In this document: positions 1 to 10,319 of the stretch, in pieces
How positions within the stretch are numbered: position 1 is the stretch's first letter
How the letters are laid out: each line of letters opens with the position of its first letter
NCBI GenBank assembly: GCA_018222605.1
Contig: JAAEZZ010000001.1
Span: 186,001 to 250,000, forward strand
Length of the DNA stretch: 64,000 nt
Direction: 5' to 3'
DNA from: Alphaproteobacteria bacterium
GTDB taxonomy: Bacteria; Pseudomonadota; Alphaproteobacteria; Caulobacterales; Hyphomonadaceae
Position numbers and translations under genes: made by a program
The notes under the pieces: generated by a model
Seen by the model: the letters and a program-made list of their open reading frames with translations, nothing else
What the model was told of the DNA's origin: nothing
The model's database searches: none

Positions 1-1286
1 GGCGTGTCTTCCTCAAACACGACGACCGCATCCACAGCCATGAGGCCGGACAGGACACGCGCCCGCGAATCCGCATTGTTGACTGGCCGGCTCGGCCCTT
101 TCAGGCGAGAGACTGAGGCATCCGAATTCAGCCCCACAACAAGGCGTCCACAACGGGACTTTGCCTCTTCCAGAACGCGCAGATGTCCGGGGTGGAGTAT
201 GTCAAAGCAGCCATTGGTAAAGCCAACCGTCAGGCCGGTATCGCGCCAGGCTTCCACCTGGGCCTTCGCTGCGTCGAGCGACAGATAGCTGACCCCGCCA
301 TTGCGCAGGCCCAACAGCAGGGCCGTCTCCAGTTCCGCCGCAGAAACAGTCGCCGTCCCTGCCTTGCCCACAGCAATGCCGGAGGCTGCAATCGCCAGGC
401 TGACCGCATCGGACAGGCTGCCCCCGCCCGCAAGGCCCAGCGCCAGTGCAGCAATGCTCGTATCTCCCGCACCGGAGACATCATACACTTCACGCGCCTG
501 CCCGCTGTGATGCTGCGGAGCCTCGCCCTCCTCGGCGAAGCTCATGCCCTTGGCCGCGCGCGTCACGACGACGGATTTTGCCGGCAGGACGGATTGCGCG
601 GCGGTCAGTGCCATCTCGATCTCCTGATCGGACTCTACCGGCAGGCCCAGCGCAATCGCCAGTTCGCTCGCATTCGGCTTCAGCAGGTCTACCGCGCCAT
701 AGCGCGCAAAATCCCGTCCTTTCGGGTCCGCAATCACCGGCACGCCATTCTCAGCGCCTGCTTTCAGCGCGGCGGCGATGACACCATCCGTCACCGCACC
801 CTTGGCATAGTCTGACAGGATGATCACAGCCGCATTCTTTGCTTCATCCGCAATGGAGGCAATCAGTTCGGCTTCGGAGGCGGAATCGATTGTGGCCGTA
901 TCCTCGGCGTCCACGCGCAGCAATTGCTGGCCACCTGCCACAAAGCGCGTTTTCAGCGTCGTGCTGCGTCCGCGCATGGCGATCAGGTCGGCCTCTATGC
1001 CCTCGATATTGCCCAGCAATTCGGCCAGCTCCCGGCCCTCGGCATCATCTCCCACGACGCCCAGCAGGCTGGCAGACATGCCCAGTGATGCCAGATTGCG
1101 CGCGACATTGCCTGCCCCACCCGGCATGGCCGCTTCCCGGGCCCGGCGCATGATTGGCACTGGCGCTTCGGGAGAAATGCGTGTGACACTGCCATAGACA
1201 AAGCGATCCAGCATCACATCGCCCACACAGACCACACGCTTGCCAGAAGCGGCCCGGATCAGGCCTGTTAGGGGTGCACCTGCCAT
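1..1286 (-). CDS. hldE: HldE, bifunctional heptose-7-phosphate kinase / heptose-1-phosphate adenylyltransferase (3' end cut by window edge)
   Basis: Makes ADP-D-glycero-beta-D-manno-heptose for the lipopolysaccharide inner core in two cytoplasmic steps. The PfkB/ribokinase-type kinase domain spans roughly residues 15-320 and carries PGGAGNVA near residue 55 and the GAGDT anion-hole motif near 272. A nucleotidyltransferase domain follows from about 352 with FTNGCFDILHPGH, whose HxGH is catalytic. About 428 residues are present; the family is usually near 480, so some 50 C-terminal residues lie outside the window. The start is the ATG that gives MAGAPLTGLIRAASGKRVVC. The gene is divergent from the photolyase operon with about 160 bases between them. 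Confidence 0.95.
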   Translation of the reverse strand, partial: MAGAPLTGLIRAASGKRVVCVGDVMLDRFVYGSVTRISPEAPVPIMRRAREAAMPGGAGNVARNLASLGMSASLLGVVGDDAEGRELAELLGNIEGIEADLIAMRGRSTTLKTRFVAGGQQLLRVDAEDTATIDSASEAELIASIADEAKNAAVIILSDYAKGAVTDGVIAAALKAGAENGVPVIADPKGRDFARYGAVDLLKPNASELAIALGLPVESDQEIEMALTAAQSVLPAKSVVVTRAAKGMSFAEEGEAPQHHSGQAREVYDVSGAGDTSIAALALGLAGGGSLSDAVSLAIAASGIAVGKAGTATVSAAELETALLLGLRNGGVSYLSLDAAKAQVEAWRDTGLTVGFTNGCFDILHPGHLRVLEEAKSRCGRLVVGLNSDASVSRLKGPSRPVNNADSRARVLSGLMAVDAVVVFEEDT

Positions 1287-1382
1287 GACGTCTACCTGTC
1301 TTTCCTTGTGGTTGATTCCACGCCTTGTGGTCCACCTATAACCGGGCAAACTCAGGGGCGGAAGGCTAAGCGCTCATGCGGT

Positions 1383-1412
1383 TGATCCAGTTGGCGACTT
1401 CACGCGTAAAGA
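1383..1412 (+). promoter_or_regulatory. Candidate sigma-E (ChrR-controlled, ECF11-type) promoter of the photolyase operon
   Basis: TGATCC (1383-1388) is followed after 18 bases by TAAAGA (1407-1412). This resembles the TGATCC / TAAGA-like consensus reported for the singlet-oxygen sigma factor of Rhodobacter sphaeroides. A start of transcription near 1420 would leave a short leader containing the GAGGA ribosome-binding site at 1436-1440. Match and spacing are from memory and no sigma factor gene is in the window, so this is a prediction. Confidence 0.5.
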
Positions 1413-1445
1413 CTGCACAACACCCGAGAAGACTTGAGGAAATTC

Positions 1446-2903
1446 GTGACGCAATCTGCCCCCGCCATAGTCTGGTTTCGAGAAGACCTTCGACTGACGG
1501 ATAACCCGGCCCTGCAAGCGGCGGTGTCTTCAGGGCGTCCGCTCGTCCTGCTCTATATTCATGATGAAGAGACCAAAGGCCTGCGCCAGCTCGGCGGCGC
1601 TTCCAAATGGTGGCTCGACAAATCCCTGAAGGCGCTTGCCGCTGACATTGAAGATGCTGGCGCACAGCTCACCTTGCGGTCCGGTAAATCTGCCGATGTT
1701 CTGGATCAGGTCATCGAGGAAACCGGCGCAGAGGCGATCTTCTGGAACCACCGCTATGACAAGCCGGAGCGAGACCTCGACGCTGCCATCAAGGAAGATC
1801 TCAAATCCCGGGGCCTTTCCGTCAGCAGCTACAATGCGCGCCTGCTGAACGAGCCCTGGGACATCGAAACCAATGCGGGCGACTATTACAAGGTGTTCAC
1901 GCCCTACTGGAAATCCGCCAGCCAAAACTATCGTCCCGCGCCGACACTTGGAAAGGCCTCCGCCCTGTCCGGCCCGGAAGTGAAATCCGAAACGCTGAAG
2001 GATTGGGGCCTGCACCCGTCCAGGCCTGACTGGTCCACCGGATTCGACGATCACTGGACACCCGGCGAGGCAGGCGCAATCCAGCGCCTGAAAGACTTTC
2101 TCGACGGCCCGGTCAATGGCTACAAGCAAAACCGCAATCGTCCGGATCTGGACGACTCCACGTCCGGCCTCTCTCCGCATCTGCGCTTCGGCGAAATTGG
2201 CCCGGCCCAGATCTGGCGCGCCGTTCAGGCTGGCATGGAATCCGGTCAGGTAAACGAGGGGGACGGCCGCAATTTCCTGTCGGAAGTCGGCTGGCGGGAA
2301 TTCTCCTACACCCTGCTCTACTACAATCCGGATATCGCGACGGAGAATTACAACGATTCCTTCCAGCACATGCCCTGGCGCACAGACAGCGCCGCCTATG
2401 AGGCCTGGACCAAGGGCCAGACCGGCTATCCCATCGTCGATGCCGGGATGCGCCAGCTGTGGCACACCGGCTGGATGCATAATCGTGCACGGATGATTGT
2501 CGCATCCTTCCTGACCAAGCATCTCCTCCTGCCCTGGCAGAAAGGAGAAGAATGGTTCTGGGATACGCTGGTCGATGCAGACCCCGCCAACAATCCCGCC
2601 AGTTGGCAGTGGACAGCCGGCTCCGGCGCCGATGCGGCCCCCTATTTCCGCATTTTCAACCCGATCACGCAGGGCGAGAAGTTCGACGAGACCGGGGATT
2701 ATGTCCGCACCTGGTGCCCGGAACTGAAAGACCTGCCGCTGAAACACCTTCACGCCCCCTGGGAGGCCGATGACACTACGCTGGAGAAAGCAGGCGTCAA
2801 ACTCGGTGACACTTATCCCAAACCGATTGTCGAACATTCCGACGCGCGTCAGCGCGCTTTGGACGCTTATGATACCCTCAAGGAAAAGAGAGACGCTGCA
2901 TGA
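1446..2903 (+). CDS. phr: Deoxyribodipyrimidine photolyase (class I photolyase/cryptochrome family)
   Basis: Light-driven repair of UV-induced pyrimidine dimers using FAD and an antenna pigment. The N-terminal Rossmann-like domain opens with AIVWFREDLRLTDNPAL. The C-terminal FAD domain carries WHTGWMHNRARMIVASFLTK, NPASWQWTAGSGADAAPYFR and the FNP that follows, all hallmark sequences of the class. I chose the GTG at 1446 because GAGGA ends 5 bases upstream; an in-frame TTG at 1434 would add four residues. About 485 residues, normal for the family. The stop overlaps the next start (ATGA), so it leads a translationally coupled operon with the FAD oxidoreductase, DUF1365 and fatty-acid methyltransferase genes. 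Confidence 0.95.
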   Translation: MTQSAPAIVWFREDLRLTDNPALQAAVSSGRPLVLLYIHDEETKGLRQLGGASKWWLDKSLKALAADIEDAGAQLTLRSGKSADVLDQVIEETGAEAIFWNHRYDKPERDLDAAIKEDLKSRGLSVSSYNARLLNEPWDIETNAGDYYKVFTPYWKSASQNYRPAPTLGKASALSGPEVKSETLKDWGLHPSRPDWSTGFDDHWTPGEAGAIQRLKDFLDGPVNGYKQNRNRPDLDDSTSGLSPHLRFGEIGPAQIWRAVQAGMESGQVNEGDGRNFLSEVGWREFSYTLLYYNPDIATENYNDSFQHMPWRTDSAAYEAWTKGQTGYPIVDAGMRQLWHTGWMHNRARMIVASFLTKHLLLPWQKGEEWFWDTLVDADPANNPASWQWTAGSGADAAPYFRIFNPITQGEKFDETGDYVRTWCPELKDLPLKHLHAPWEADDTTLEKAGVKLGDTYPKPIVEHSDARQRALDAYDTLKEKRDAA

Positions 2904-4216
2904 AACGCATCGCCATCATTGGTTCCGGCATTTCCGGGCTCGGCGCAGCCTATGCCCTGAAGGACACCGCCGAGGTAACGGTCTTCGAAAAGTCTGACCG
3001 TGCGGGAGGCCATGCGTGTACGCACGTCTTTGACTATGACGGTCACGAGACCGCCGTAGATCTCGGCTTCATCGTCTACAATGCCCTGAACTATCCGAAC
3101 CTGATCGGCTTTTTCGATGCCCTCAACGTACCGACCCAGCCCTCGGACATGAGCTTTGCGGTATCCGATCCTGATGGCTGGGAATGGGCCTCCACGCTGA
3201 AAGGCATCTTCGCCCAGAGCCGCAACCTGTTAAGCCCCAGCTTTCACCGCTTCTGGCGCACCATTCTGAAGTTCAATGACATCGCGAGGGAAGAGCTTGC
3301 CTCCGGCGCCATCAACGACACAACCCTCGGCGCATGGCTGGACCGGCATGGTTTCTCTACAGAGTTTCGCTCCAATTACATCCTGCCCATGGGCGCAGCG
3401 ATCTGGTCCACTTGCGAGAAGAAGATGCTGGACTATCCGGCGATGAGCTTCTTCCAGTTTTTCGACAATCACCGCCTGATGCACAAGGAGCGCCCGAAAT
3501 GGCGCACCGTCACCGGCGGCAGTCGTAACTATGTCGACCGCGTCGTGCGTTTGCTGGGCCCACGGCTCCATCTGAACACCGGGGTGCAGCGCATCTTCCC
3601 CTTTGGTGAGCATGTTGCGGTCGTCACCGATGCCGGCAGGACTCAGGTCTTCGATGACGTGATCCTTGCCACCCATTCAGACCAGGCCCAGCGCATGGTG
3701 GAAGGCAAGTTCGAAGAGCAATCCTTCCTGCTGCGCTCGGTCCGCTACCGCCCGAACCGCATCTATCTTCACCGCGACCCGGCCCTGATGCCGTTCCGCA
3801 AGGCGGCATGGGCCAGCTGGAACGTGTTGAAGCAGGAAAGCGGCGACATCTGCCTCACCTACTGGATGAACCGTCTGCAGGGTTTGCCGGATGAGCGCCC
3901 GGTCTTCATCACACTCAATCCGGACACGCCGCCGCGCGATGAATTGACCTTCCTGGAATACAATTTCGACCATCCGCAATTCGACGCCGCCACCGAAGCG
4001 GCCGTACGCGGACTGAACCGTATTCAGGGCCAGGACGGCCTGTGGATCGCTGGCGCGTGGATGGGACGCGGCTTCCATGAGGACGGCCTGAAAGCCGGCC
4101 TCTCGGCAGCGCTCTCGCTTGGCGGCCAGGTGCCATGGCAGGCCGAGGGGGTGGACATTCTCCAGCCCTCCCGCAAACTGCGTGCAGTGCCCGCTGCTGC
4201 AGAGGTGTCAATTTGA
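2900..4216 (+). CDS. FAD-dependent amine oxidase-like oxidoreductase (COG2907 type)
   Basis: Begins with a dinucleotide-binding motif, IAIIGSGISGLGAAYAL, then EKSDRAGGH, and ends with the second FAD contact IAGAWMGRGFHEDGLKAGL. This is the predicted NAD/FAD-binding protein that in many proteobacteria sits beside DUF1365 and a cyclopropane-fatty-acid-synthase homologue. In Rhodobacter sphaeroides relatives of these genes belong to the singlet-oxygen sigma-E regulon and one is tied to furan fatty acid formation (recalled knowledge). The substrate is probably a membrane acyl chain, but this is inference. 438 residues, coupled by 4-base overlaps at both ends. Confidence 0.88.
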   Translation: MKRIAIIGSGISGLGAAYALKDTAEVTVFEKSDRAGGHACTHVFDYDGHETAVDLGFIVYNALNYPNLIGFFDALNVPTQPSDMSFAVSDPDGWEWASTLKGIFAQSRNLLSPSFHRFWRTILKFNDIAREELASGAINDTTLGAWLDRHGFSTEFRSNYILPMGAAIWSTCEKKMLDYPAMSFFQFFDNHRLMHKERPKWRTVTGGSRNYVDRVVRLLGPRLHLNTGVQRIFPFGEHVAVVTDAGRTQVFDDVILATHSDQAQRMVEGKFEEQSFLLRSVRYRPNRIYLHRDPALMPFRKAAWASWNVLKQESGDICLTYWMNRLQGLPDERPVFITLNPDTPPRDELTFLEYNFDHPQFDAATEAAVRGLNRIQGQDGLWIAGAWMGRGFHEDGLKAGLSAALSLGGQVPWQAEGVDILQPSRKLRAVPAAAEVSI

Positions 4217-5022
4217 CCGCCCCCGCCCTCAATCTGTGGACCGGCCAGACCGTGCATGTGCGCTACACCCCGTTTGAGCGCCGCTTTGCCTATGATCTTG
4301 TCCTGATCGATGTGGACATTGATCGCCTGAATGAGGCCGCCCGCGCCTCCCCCCTGTTCAGCATCAATCGCCCCGGCCTGTTCGCCTTTCATGAGGCTGA
4401 TCATGGCCCCCGCCAAAAAGGCGCGGCCTTGCGTCCCTGGGCGGAAGACATGCTGTCCAGCGCAGGCGTGGAACTGGACGGCGGCGCGATCCGCCTCGTC
4501 ACCTTTCCGCGCCACCTGTTCTACAAATTCGCGCCGCTCTCCCTCTGGTATGGCTATGGCCCGGATGGTCAGCTGCGCGGCATCATCTATGAAGTGAACA
4601 ATACGTTCGGGGAGCATCATTGCTATGTCGCCGCGGTATCAGGCGCGCGCGATGTTCATGCCGCACCGAAATCCTTTCATGTCTCGCCCTTCTTCGACGT
4701 GACCGGAACCTACCGCTTCACGCTTCGCGCCCCGGAAGACAAAATGGGCGTTGTCGTGGAAAGCCTGAAAGACGGGAACCGCCTGCACATGGCCAATATC
4801 ACCGCGCGCAAGCGCCCTGCGACGACGGGAAATCTCTTGAAACTCGCCCTGAAAAATCCCCTCTCGACGCTGGGTGTCACCCTCGGCATTCACTGGCAGG
4901 CATTACAGATCTGGCGGCGCGGCGCAAAGTATCGCTCCAAACCTGCCATGCCGGAATCGCCCGCAACGATTGCATCCGGCTTACAAATGCGTAATCCTGC
5001 TGACAGGAGGGATGCCGCATGA
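4213..5022 (+). CDS. DUF1365 domain protein
   Basis: Function unknown; a conserved partner of the FAD oxidoreductase and the fatty-acid methyltransferase on either side. Recognisable DUF1365 blocks are VRYTPFERRFAYDLVLIDVD near the start, RLVTFPRHLFYKFAPLSLWY in the middle, EVNNTFGEHHCYV, and KSFHVSPFFDVTGTYRF. The start is taken as the TTG at 4213, which overlaps the preceding stop (TTGA) and has AGAGG seven bases upstream. This gives 269 residues, usual for the family; the longer open frame runs back into the previous gene without a sensible start. A relative in Rhodobacter is reported to help degrade the anti-sigma factor ChrR. Confidence 0.85.
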   Translation: MTAPALNLWTGQTVHVRYTPFERRFAYDLVLIDVDIDRLNEAARASPLFSINRPGLFAFHEADHGPRQKGAALRPWAEDMLSSAGVELDGGAIRLVTFPRHLFYKFAPLSLWYGYGPDGQLRGIIYEVNNTFGEHHCYVAAVSGARDVHAAPKSFHVSPFFDVTGTYRFTLRAPEDKMGVVVESLKDGNRLHMANITARKRPATTGNLLKLALKNPLSTLGVTLGIHWQALQIWRRGAKYRSKPAMPESPATIASGLQMRNPADRRDAA

Positions 5023-6242
5023 CCGAGGTCATATTAGCCAGCAGCCAGTCCATCCGGAACCTGAAAGGCGTTCCGACCAGCTTTCGTCTGGCCGCCTTTG
5101 CCCTGCTCAACACCAGCAAGGGACATATCACTTTTGTCCTGCCGGATGACCGTGCCCTGAAGTTCCAGAATGACCAGCCCGGTCCGGACGCCACCATCAT
5201 CGTGCATGATTATGACTTTGTGAAACGCGCCATGGCCGGCGGCGATGTAGGGTTCGCTGAGGCCTATATGGACGGCCAGTGGTCCACACCAAATCTGACA
5301 GAAGTGCTCCGCTTCTTCTCGGCCAATTTTGACAAGGTCGGCAAGCTGGCTGTTGGCGGCGTCATCGTGCGCTGGGCCAACATGATCCGCCACATGTTCA
5401 ATCGCAATTCCAGGGAAGGCGCGAAGAAGAACATCATGGCCCATTATGATCTGGGCAATGATTTCTACAGCCTCTGGCTGGACCCGAGCATGACCTATTC
5501 CTCCGCCATGTTCGACAGTCCGAATATGAGCCTGGAACAAGGGCAGCATAACAAGTACCAAAACATCTGTGACCGGATCAATGCGGGCCCCTCTTCTGAA
5601 ATCCTGGAGATTGGCTGCGGCTGGGGCGGCTTTGCCGAATACGCCGCCAAGCATCGCGGATCGAAAGTCACTTGCCTCACAATTTCCCCATCGCAGCGTG
5701 AATACGCCATGGCCCGCATGCAGCGCGAAGGCCTGTCAGAACGCGTCGAGATCCGCCTCGAAGACTACCGGGACCACAAGGGCAGCTATGATGGCGTCGC
5801 CTCCATTGAAATGTTCGAAGCCGTCGGCGAGTCCTACTGGCCCAGTTATTTCGCCAAAATCTATGAAAGCCTGAAACAGGGCGGCAAGGCCGCGCTGCAG
5901 ATCATCACCATCGATGACGACATCTTCCCGCGCTATCGCAAACGGGTGGACTTCATCCAGCGCCACATTTTCCCGGGCGGAATGCTGCCCAGCGAAAAGG
6001 CCCTGAAGGAAGAGTTCAATACAGCCGGCCTGCGCCATGATGGCGTCACCTATTTCGGCCAGGATTATGCCCGCACCTGTCATGAATGGGCCCGCGCCTT
6101 CAATGACAAATGGGACGAGATCAAACAGATGGAGTTCGACGAACCCTTCCGCCGCATGTGGAACTTCTACCTCTCCTACTGCGAAGCTGGCTTCCTCGAC
6201 GGCCGCATCAATGTCGGCCAGTTCCAGGTTTCGAAGGCTTAA
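5019..6242 (+). CDS. cfa: Cyclopropane-fatty-acid synthase family SAM-dependent methyltransferase
   Basis: Transfers a one-carbon unit from S-adenosylmethionine to unsaturated acyl chains of membrane phospholipids. The SAM-binding motif is EILEIGCGWGGFAEYA near residue 195. The family block AHYDLGNDFYSLWLDPSMTY lies near residue 140 and RVDFIQRHIFPGGMLPS near 310. 407 residues, slightly longer than E. coli Cfa. An AGGAGGG ribosome-binding site lies just before the ATG, inside the preceding gene. Last gene of the operon. It could make cyclopropane, methyl-branched or furan precursors; the sequence alone does not separate these. Confidence 0.92.
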   Translation: MTEVILASSQSIRNLKGVPTSFRLAAFALLNTSKGHITFVLPDDRALKFQNDQPGPDATIIVHDYDFVKRAMAGGDVGFAEAYMDGQWSTPNLTEVLRFFSANFDKVGKLAVGGVIVRWANMIRHMFNRNSREGAKKNIMAHYDLGNDFYSLWLDPSMTYSSAMFDSPNMSLEQGQHNKYQNICDRINAGPSSEILEIGCGWGGFAEYAAKHRGSKVTCLTISPSQREYAMARMQREGLSERVEIRLEDYRDHKGSYDGVASIEMFEAVGESYWPSYFAKIYESLKQGGKAALQIITIDDDIFPRYRKRVDFIQRHIFPGGMLPSEKALKEEFNTAGLRHDGVTYFGQDYARTCHEWARAFNDKWDEIKQMEFDEPFRRMWNFYLSYCEAGFLDGRINVGQFQVSKA

Positions 6243-6257
6243 AAGTTCGAATTCAAA

Positions 6258-6324
6258 AAACGGTGTCATCCCGGAAAATCCGTAGGATTTATCCAGGACC
6301 CGGGCGGGGATAACTTCCCCGCTA
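6258..6324. repeat. Palindromic intergenic element after cfa
   Basis: Contains two stem-loops: AAATCC-GTA-GGATTT (around 6274-6288) and GCGGGGA-N5-TCCCCGC (6304-6322), after a GTCATCCCGG word. The layout looks like the short dispersed palindromic elements common in alphaproteobacterial intergenic DNA. It may also stop transcription of the cfa operon, although no T-run follows. Confidence 0.4.
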
Positions 6325-6413
6325 TCCTGCATCATCTGGAATTATCTCTTTTAAATACAGCGCGCCAGGAAATTTGAATCCTGCGCAAAGCGCCCTGCTC
6401 CATTCTCACGATC

Positions 6414-7103
6414 ATGGATTTGCGCTACACGCCCCCACCGCAGATACGCGCAGCCGTCTGGCTGATGCTGAATGTGCTGAGCACGGAACTTGTCCGTCTG
6501 CTCGCGCGCCATGGCATCAATCGCCACACGCCGCTTCTGCCGCGCCGGGTGATTGAAGGCGTCAGCCGCTTCCTGTCACAGGCCGAGCCTGCCCTGCGCC
6601 GATGCCTGTGGCTCGCGGCGGCAGAACTTGGCGCCCTGCCCGCCTCAAAGTGCACTTCGGCAGAGCCCGCGCCCTCACGCCCGGCCACCCCCTCCGAAAC
6701 ACCAAAGCGCGATACCCAGCCCATCTTCCGCCTGTTTGAAACAAAAGGTAACAAGCGTCCCGGCACAATCCCGCCGCCTCCGGTTCGCACGAGCGGTCCA
6801 CGCATACGCTTTCTGGACACGGACGATATTCCTGACATCAACGAATACCCGAAACTGCCGGAAGACATCCTGCCGGCAAAGCGCCTCGTCCGCCGTCTGA
6901 TGGCCCTGGACCATGCGCTGGACTATCGCCATGACTATATCAACAAGATCCGCCGCCTGCTCGGCGCGGCCCGTCCCCTGATCACAAAAGCCGCAAAGCG
7001 CCTGTTCCATCGCGGGCCGCTAACGCCGCTGCAATGCGACACGGCCCGCCTGCTGGAGCGGGAGGCGCACGACGTCCAGCCCCACTTCCTCAACACGTCC
7101 TGA
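6414..7103 (+). CDS. Hypothetical protein, 229 residues, proline-rich linker
   Basis: Not recognised. No signal peptide and no clear membrane segment. The N-terminal 80 residues are helical and Arg/Leu-rich. A Pro/Ser/Thr-rich linker covers about 83-128, and a second helical domain from about 140 contains LVRRLMALDHALDYRHDYINKIRR. The strong charge patterning and lack of a competing opposite-strand gene support it as real. It stands alone between the palindromic element and a bidirectional terminator shared with pyrG. It is probably a lineage-specific protein. Confidence 0.6.
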   Translation: MDLRYTPPPQIRAAVWLMLNVLSTELVRLLARHGINRHTPLLPRRVIEGVSRFLSQAEPALRRCLWLAAAELGALPASKCTSAEPAPSRPATPSETPKRDTQPIFRLFETKGNKRPGTIPPPPVRTSGPRIRFLDTDDIPDINEYPKLPEDILPAKRLVRRLMALDHALDYRHDYINKIRRLLGAARPLITKAAKRLFHRGPLTPLQCDTARLLEREAHDVQPHFLNTS

Positions 7104-7127
7104 GACGTAGCCCACCCCAAAAGCAAA

Positions 7128-7159
7128 CGCCCGGCCGGACCATTTGTCCGCGCCGGGCG
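7128..7159. terminator. Bidirectional hairpin between the hypothetical gene and pyrG
   Basis: CGCCCGGC (7128-7135) pairs with GCCGGGCG (7152-7159), extended inward by GGAC/GTCC. It lies between two convergent genes, so it can end transcription from both. The T-run is poor on either side. Confidence 0.65.
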
Positions 7160-7188
7160 CCTGTGCTGCGTGAAAGAAAGCTCCCGGC

Positions 7189-8889
<1,701 letters not shown>

Positions 8890-9390
8890 TTATTGGGGAT
8901 TACTTTCCCCGCCATCACCTTCCGGCGCAGTCTCCGTGGCAGGGGCCTCATTTGCAGGGGCTTCTTCCACAGGCGTATCGACGGTCGGGTCTGTCAGAGT
9001 GGTCGGCAGATTATCATCAGCTTCCGGTGTGCCGAGGCCCTCCTGGCCTTCCAGCAGAGGGGCTGTCGGGTCCAGCAGGTCTGCCGGGCTTCCGGTGCCC
9101 GTGGTCGTATCGTCCGCACCCAGCGCCCGCTCGACTTCCGAACGGGTGTCACTGTTGCGGTTGGCGATGGTGGTCAGCGCCATGCTGGTGATGAAGAAGA
9201 TGCCGCCAAAGATGATCGTGGACCGCACCAGAGCGCCAGCAGCGCCCCGTCCGGACATCAGGGAGCCGGCACCACCGCCGCCGCCACCGCCGCCCAGTCC
9301 AAGGCCGCCGCCTTCGGACTTCTGAAGCAGCACAAGGCCAGTCATCACGATACACGCAATGATATGAACGGTGAGTATGACAGTCTGCAT
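8890..9390 (-). CDS. secG: SecG, preprotein translocase subunit with a long acidic tail
   Basis: Small membrane partner of SecYE in protein export. Two membrane segments: about residues 3-22 (VILTVHIIACIVMTGLVLLQ) and 58-78. The conserved QKSEGGGLG lies between them, followed by an unbroken run of eight glycines. After the second segment the chain continues about 85 residues as a Pro/Glu/Thr/Asp-rich tail ending in GGESNPQ; E. coli SecG is only 110 residues. Start chosen at MQTVILT, dropping 15 unconserved upstream residues. It lies between tpiA and pyrG on the same strand, a common order. Confidence 0.92.
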   Translation of the reverse strand: MQTVILTVHIIACIVMTGLVLLQKSEGGGLGLGGGGGGGGAGSLMSGRGAAGALVRSTIIFGGIFFITSMALTTIANRNSDTRSEVERALGADDTTTGTGSPADLLDPTAPLLEGQEGLGTPEADDNLPTTLTDPTVDTPVEEAPANEAPATETAPEGDGGESNPQ

Positions 9391-9484
9391 GACGGGCGGG
9401 TCCCAGTGAAATTCAAGCGGCCCGCATATCGTCATTGAACGCGGACGCCAAGCCTTGGGCTTCAGTCTTGTTTAATTTGGCAGT

Positions 9485-10234
9485 CTACTTTGCTTGCGCG
9501 TAGATGGCGAGGAAGTCGGCCGCCTTCAAGCTGGCGCCGCCGATAAGTCCGCCATTTACGTCATCTACGGCCAGAATTTCCCCGGCATTGTCCGGTTTCA
9601 TGCTGCCGCCATACAGCAGAGGGATGAGATCTGCCTTTTCCGGGCCGAATCGCTCACCCAGGCGGGCGCGGATGGCGCGGTGCACTTCATCAATCTGTTC
9701 CACACTGGCCACTTCGCCCGTGCCGATGGCCCAAATTGGTTCATAGGCGATGACAATTTGTTCGGCGTCCGCCCCGGTCGGAATTGAGCCTTTGATCTGG
9801 CTTGCCACGAAGTCCAGTGTCTCGCCGGCCTTGCGCTGTTCCAGGCTCTCCCCGATGCAGATGATCGGCGTCAGGCCTGCCCGCAGCGCTGCCTCGGCCT
9901 GGGCGGCGACGGTCTCATTGCTTTCGGCGTGATCCATGCGGCGTTCGGAATGGCCAACAATGACGTGCGATGCGCCCGCATCTGCAAGCATTTCAGCAGA
10001 TATGTCCCCTGTATGCGCACCGCTCGCCTTCGGGTGGCAGGTCTCCCCGCCCACCATCAGCGCAGAGCCCTCTGCAGCCTCTGCGGCCAGCGCCAGCAGG
10101 GTCGCCGGAACACATAGCAGAACTTCCACGCCTTCGCGTCCATTCCCCAGTTCGGAAGCGACCGTCCGGATTTCCCCAAGGCTTTCTTTGAGCCCGTTCA
10201 TTTTCCAGTTACCGGCTATCAGTGTTCTGGCCAT
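9485..10234 (-). CDS. tpiA: Triosephosphate isomerase
   Basis: Interconverts dihydroxyacetone phosphate and glyceraldehyde 3-phosphate in glycolysis and gluconeogenesis. Shows the full set of family motifs: AGNWKMNG with the catalytic Lys near residue 11, VIVGHSERR with the catalytic His, AYEPIWAIGTG with the catalytic Glu and the loop-6 hinge, and LYGGSMKPDN plus GGASL for phosphate binding. 249 residues, normal length. It is divergent from the PpiD-like gene, with 85 bases holding both promoters. Confidence 0.97.
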   Translation of the reverse strand: MARTLIAGNWKMNGLKESLGEIRTVASELGNGREGVEVLLCVPATLLALAAEAAEGSALMVGGETCHPKASGAHTGDISAEMLADAGASHVIVGHSERRMDHAESNETVAAQAEAALRAGLTPIICIGESLEQRKAGETLDFVASQIKGSIPTGADAEQIVIAYEPIWAIGTGEVASVEQIDEVHRAIRARLGERFGPEKADLIPLLYGGSMKPDNAGEILAVDDVNGGLIGGASLKAADFLAIYAQAK

Positions 10235-10319
10235 AAGCTATCCCTATCTTGAAAGACATTGCCGGGTCGCCTAGCAAGCACTGGACCACCGCTCAACCTG
10301 CCAGAAAGACGCTGCCGAT

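Noticed and set aside
1530..2837. Open frame of 435 codons opposite the photolyase
   Set aside because: Antisense to conserved photolyase motifs; no plausible protein.
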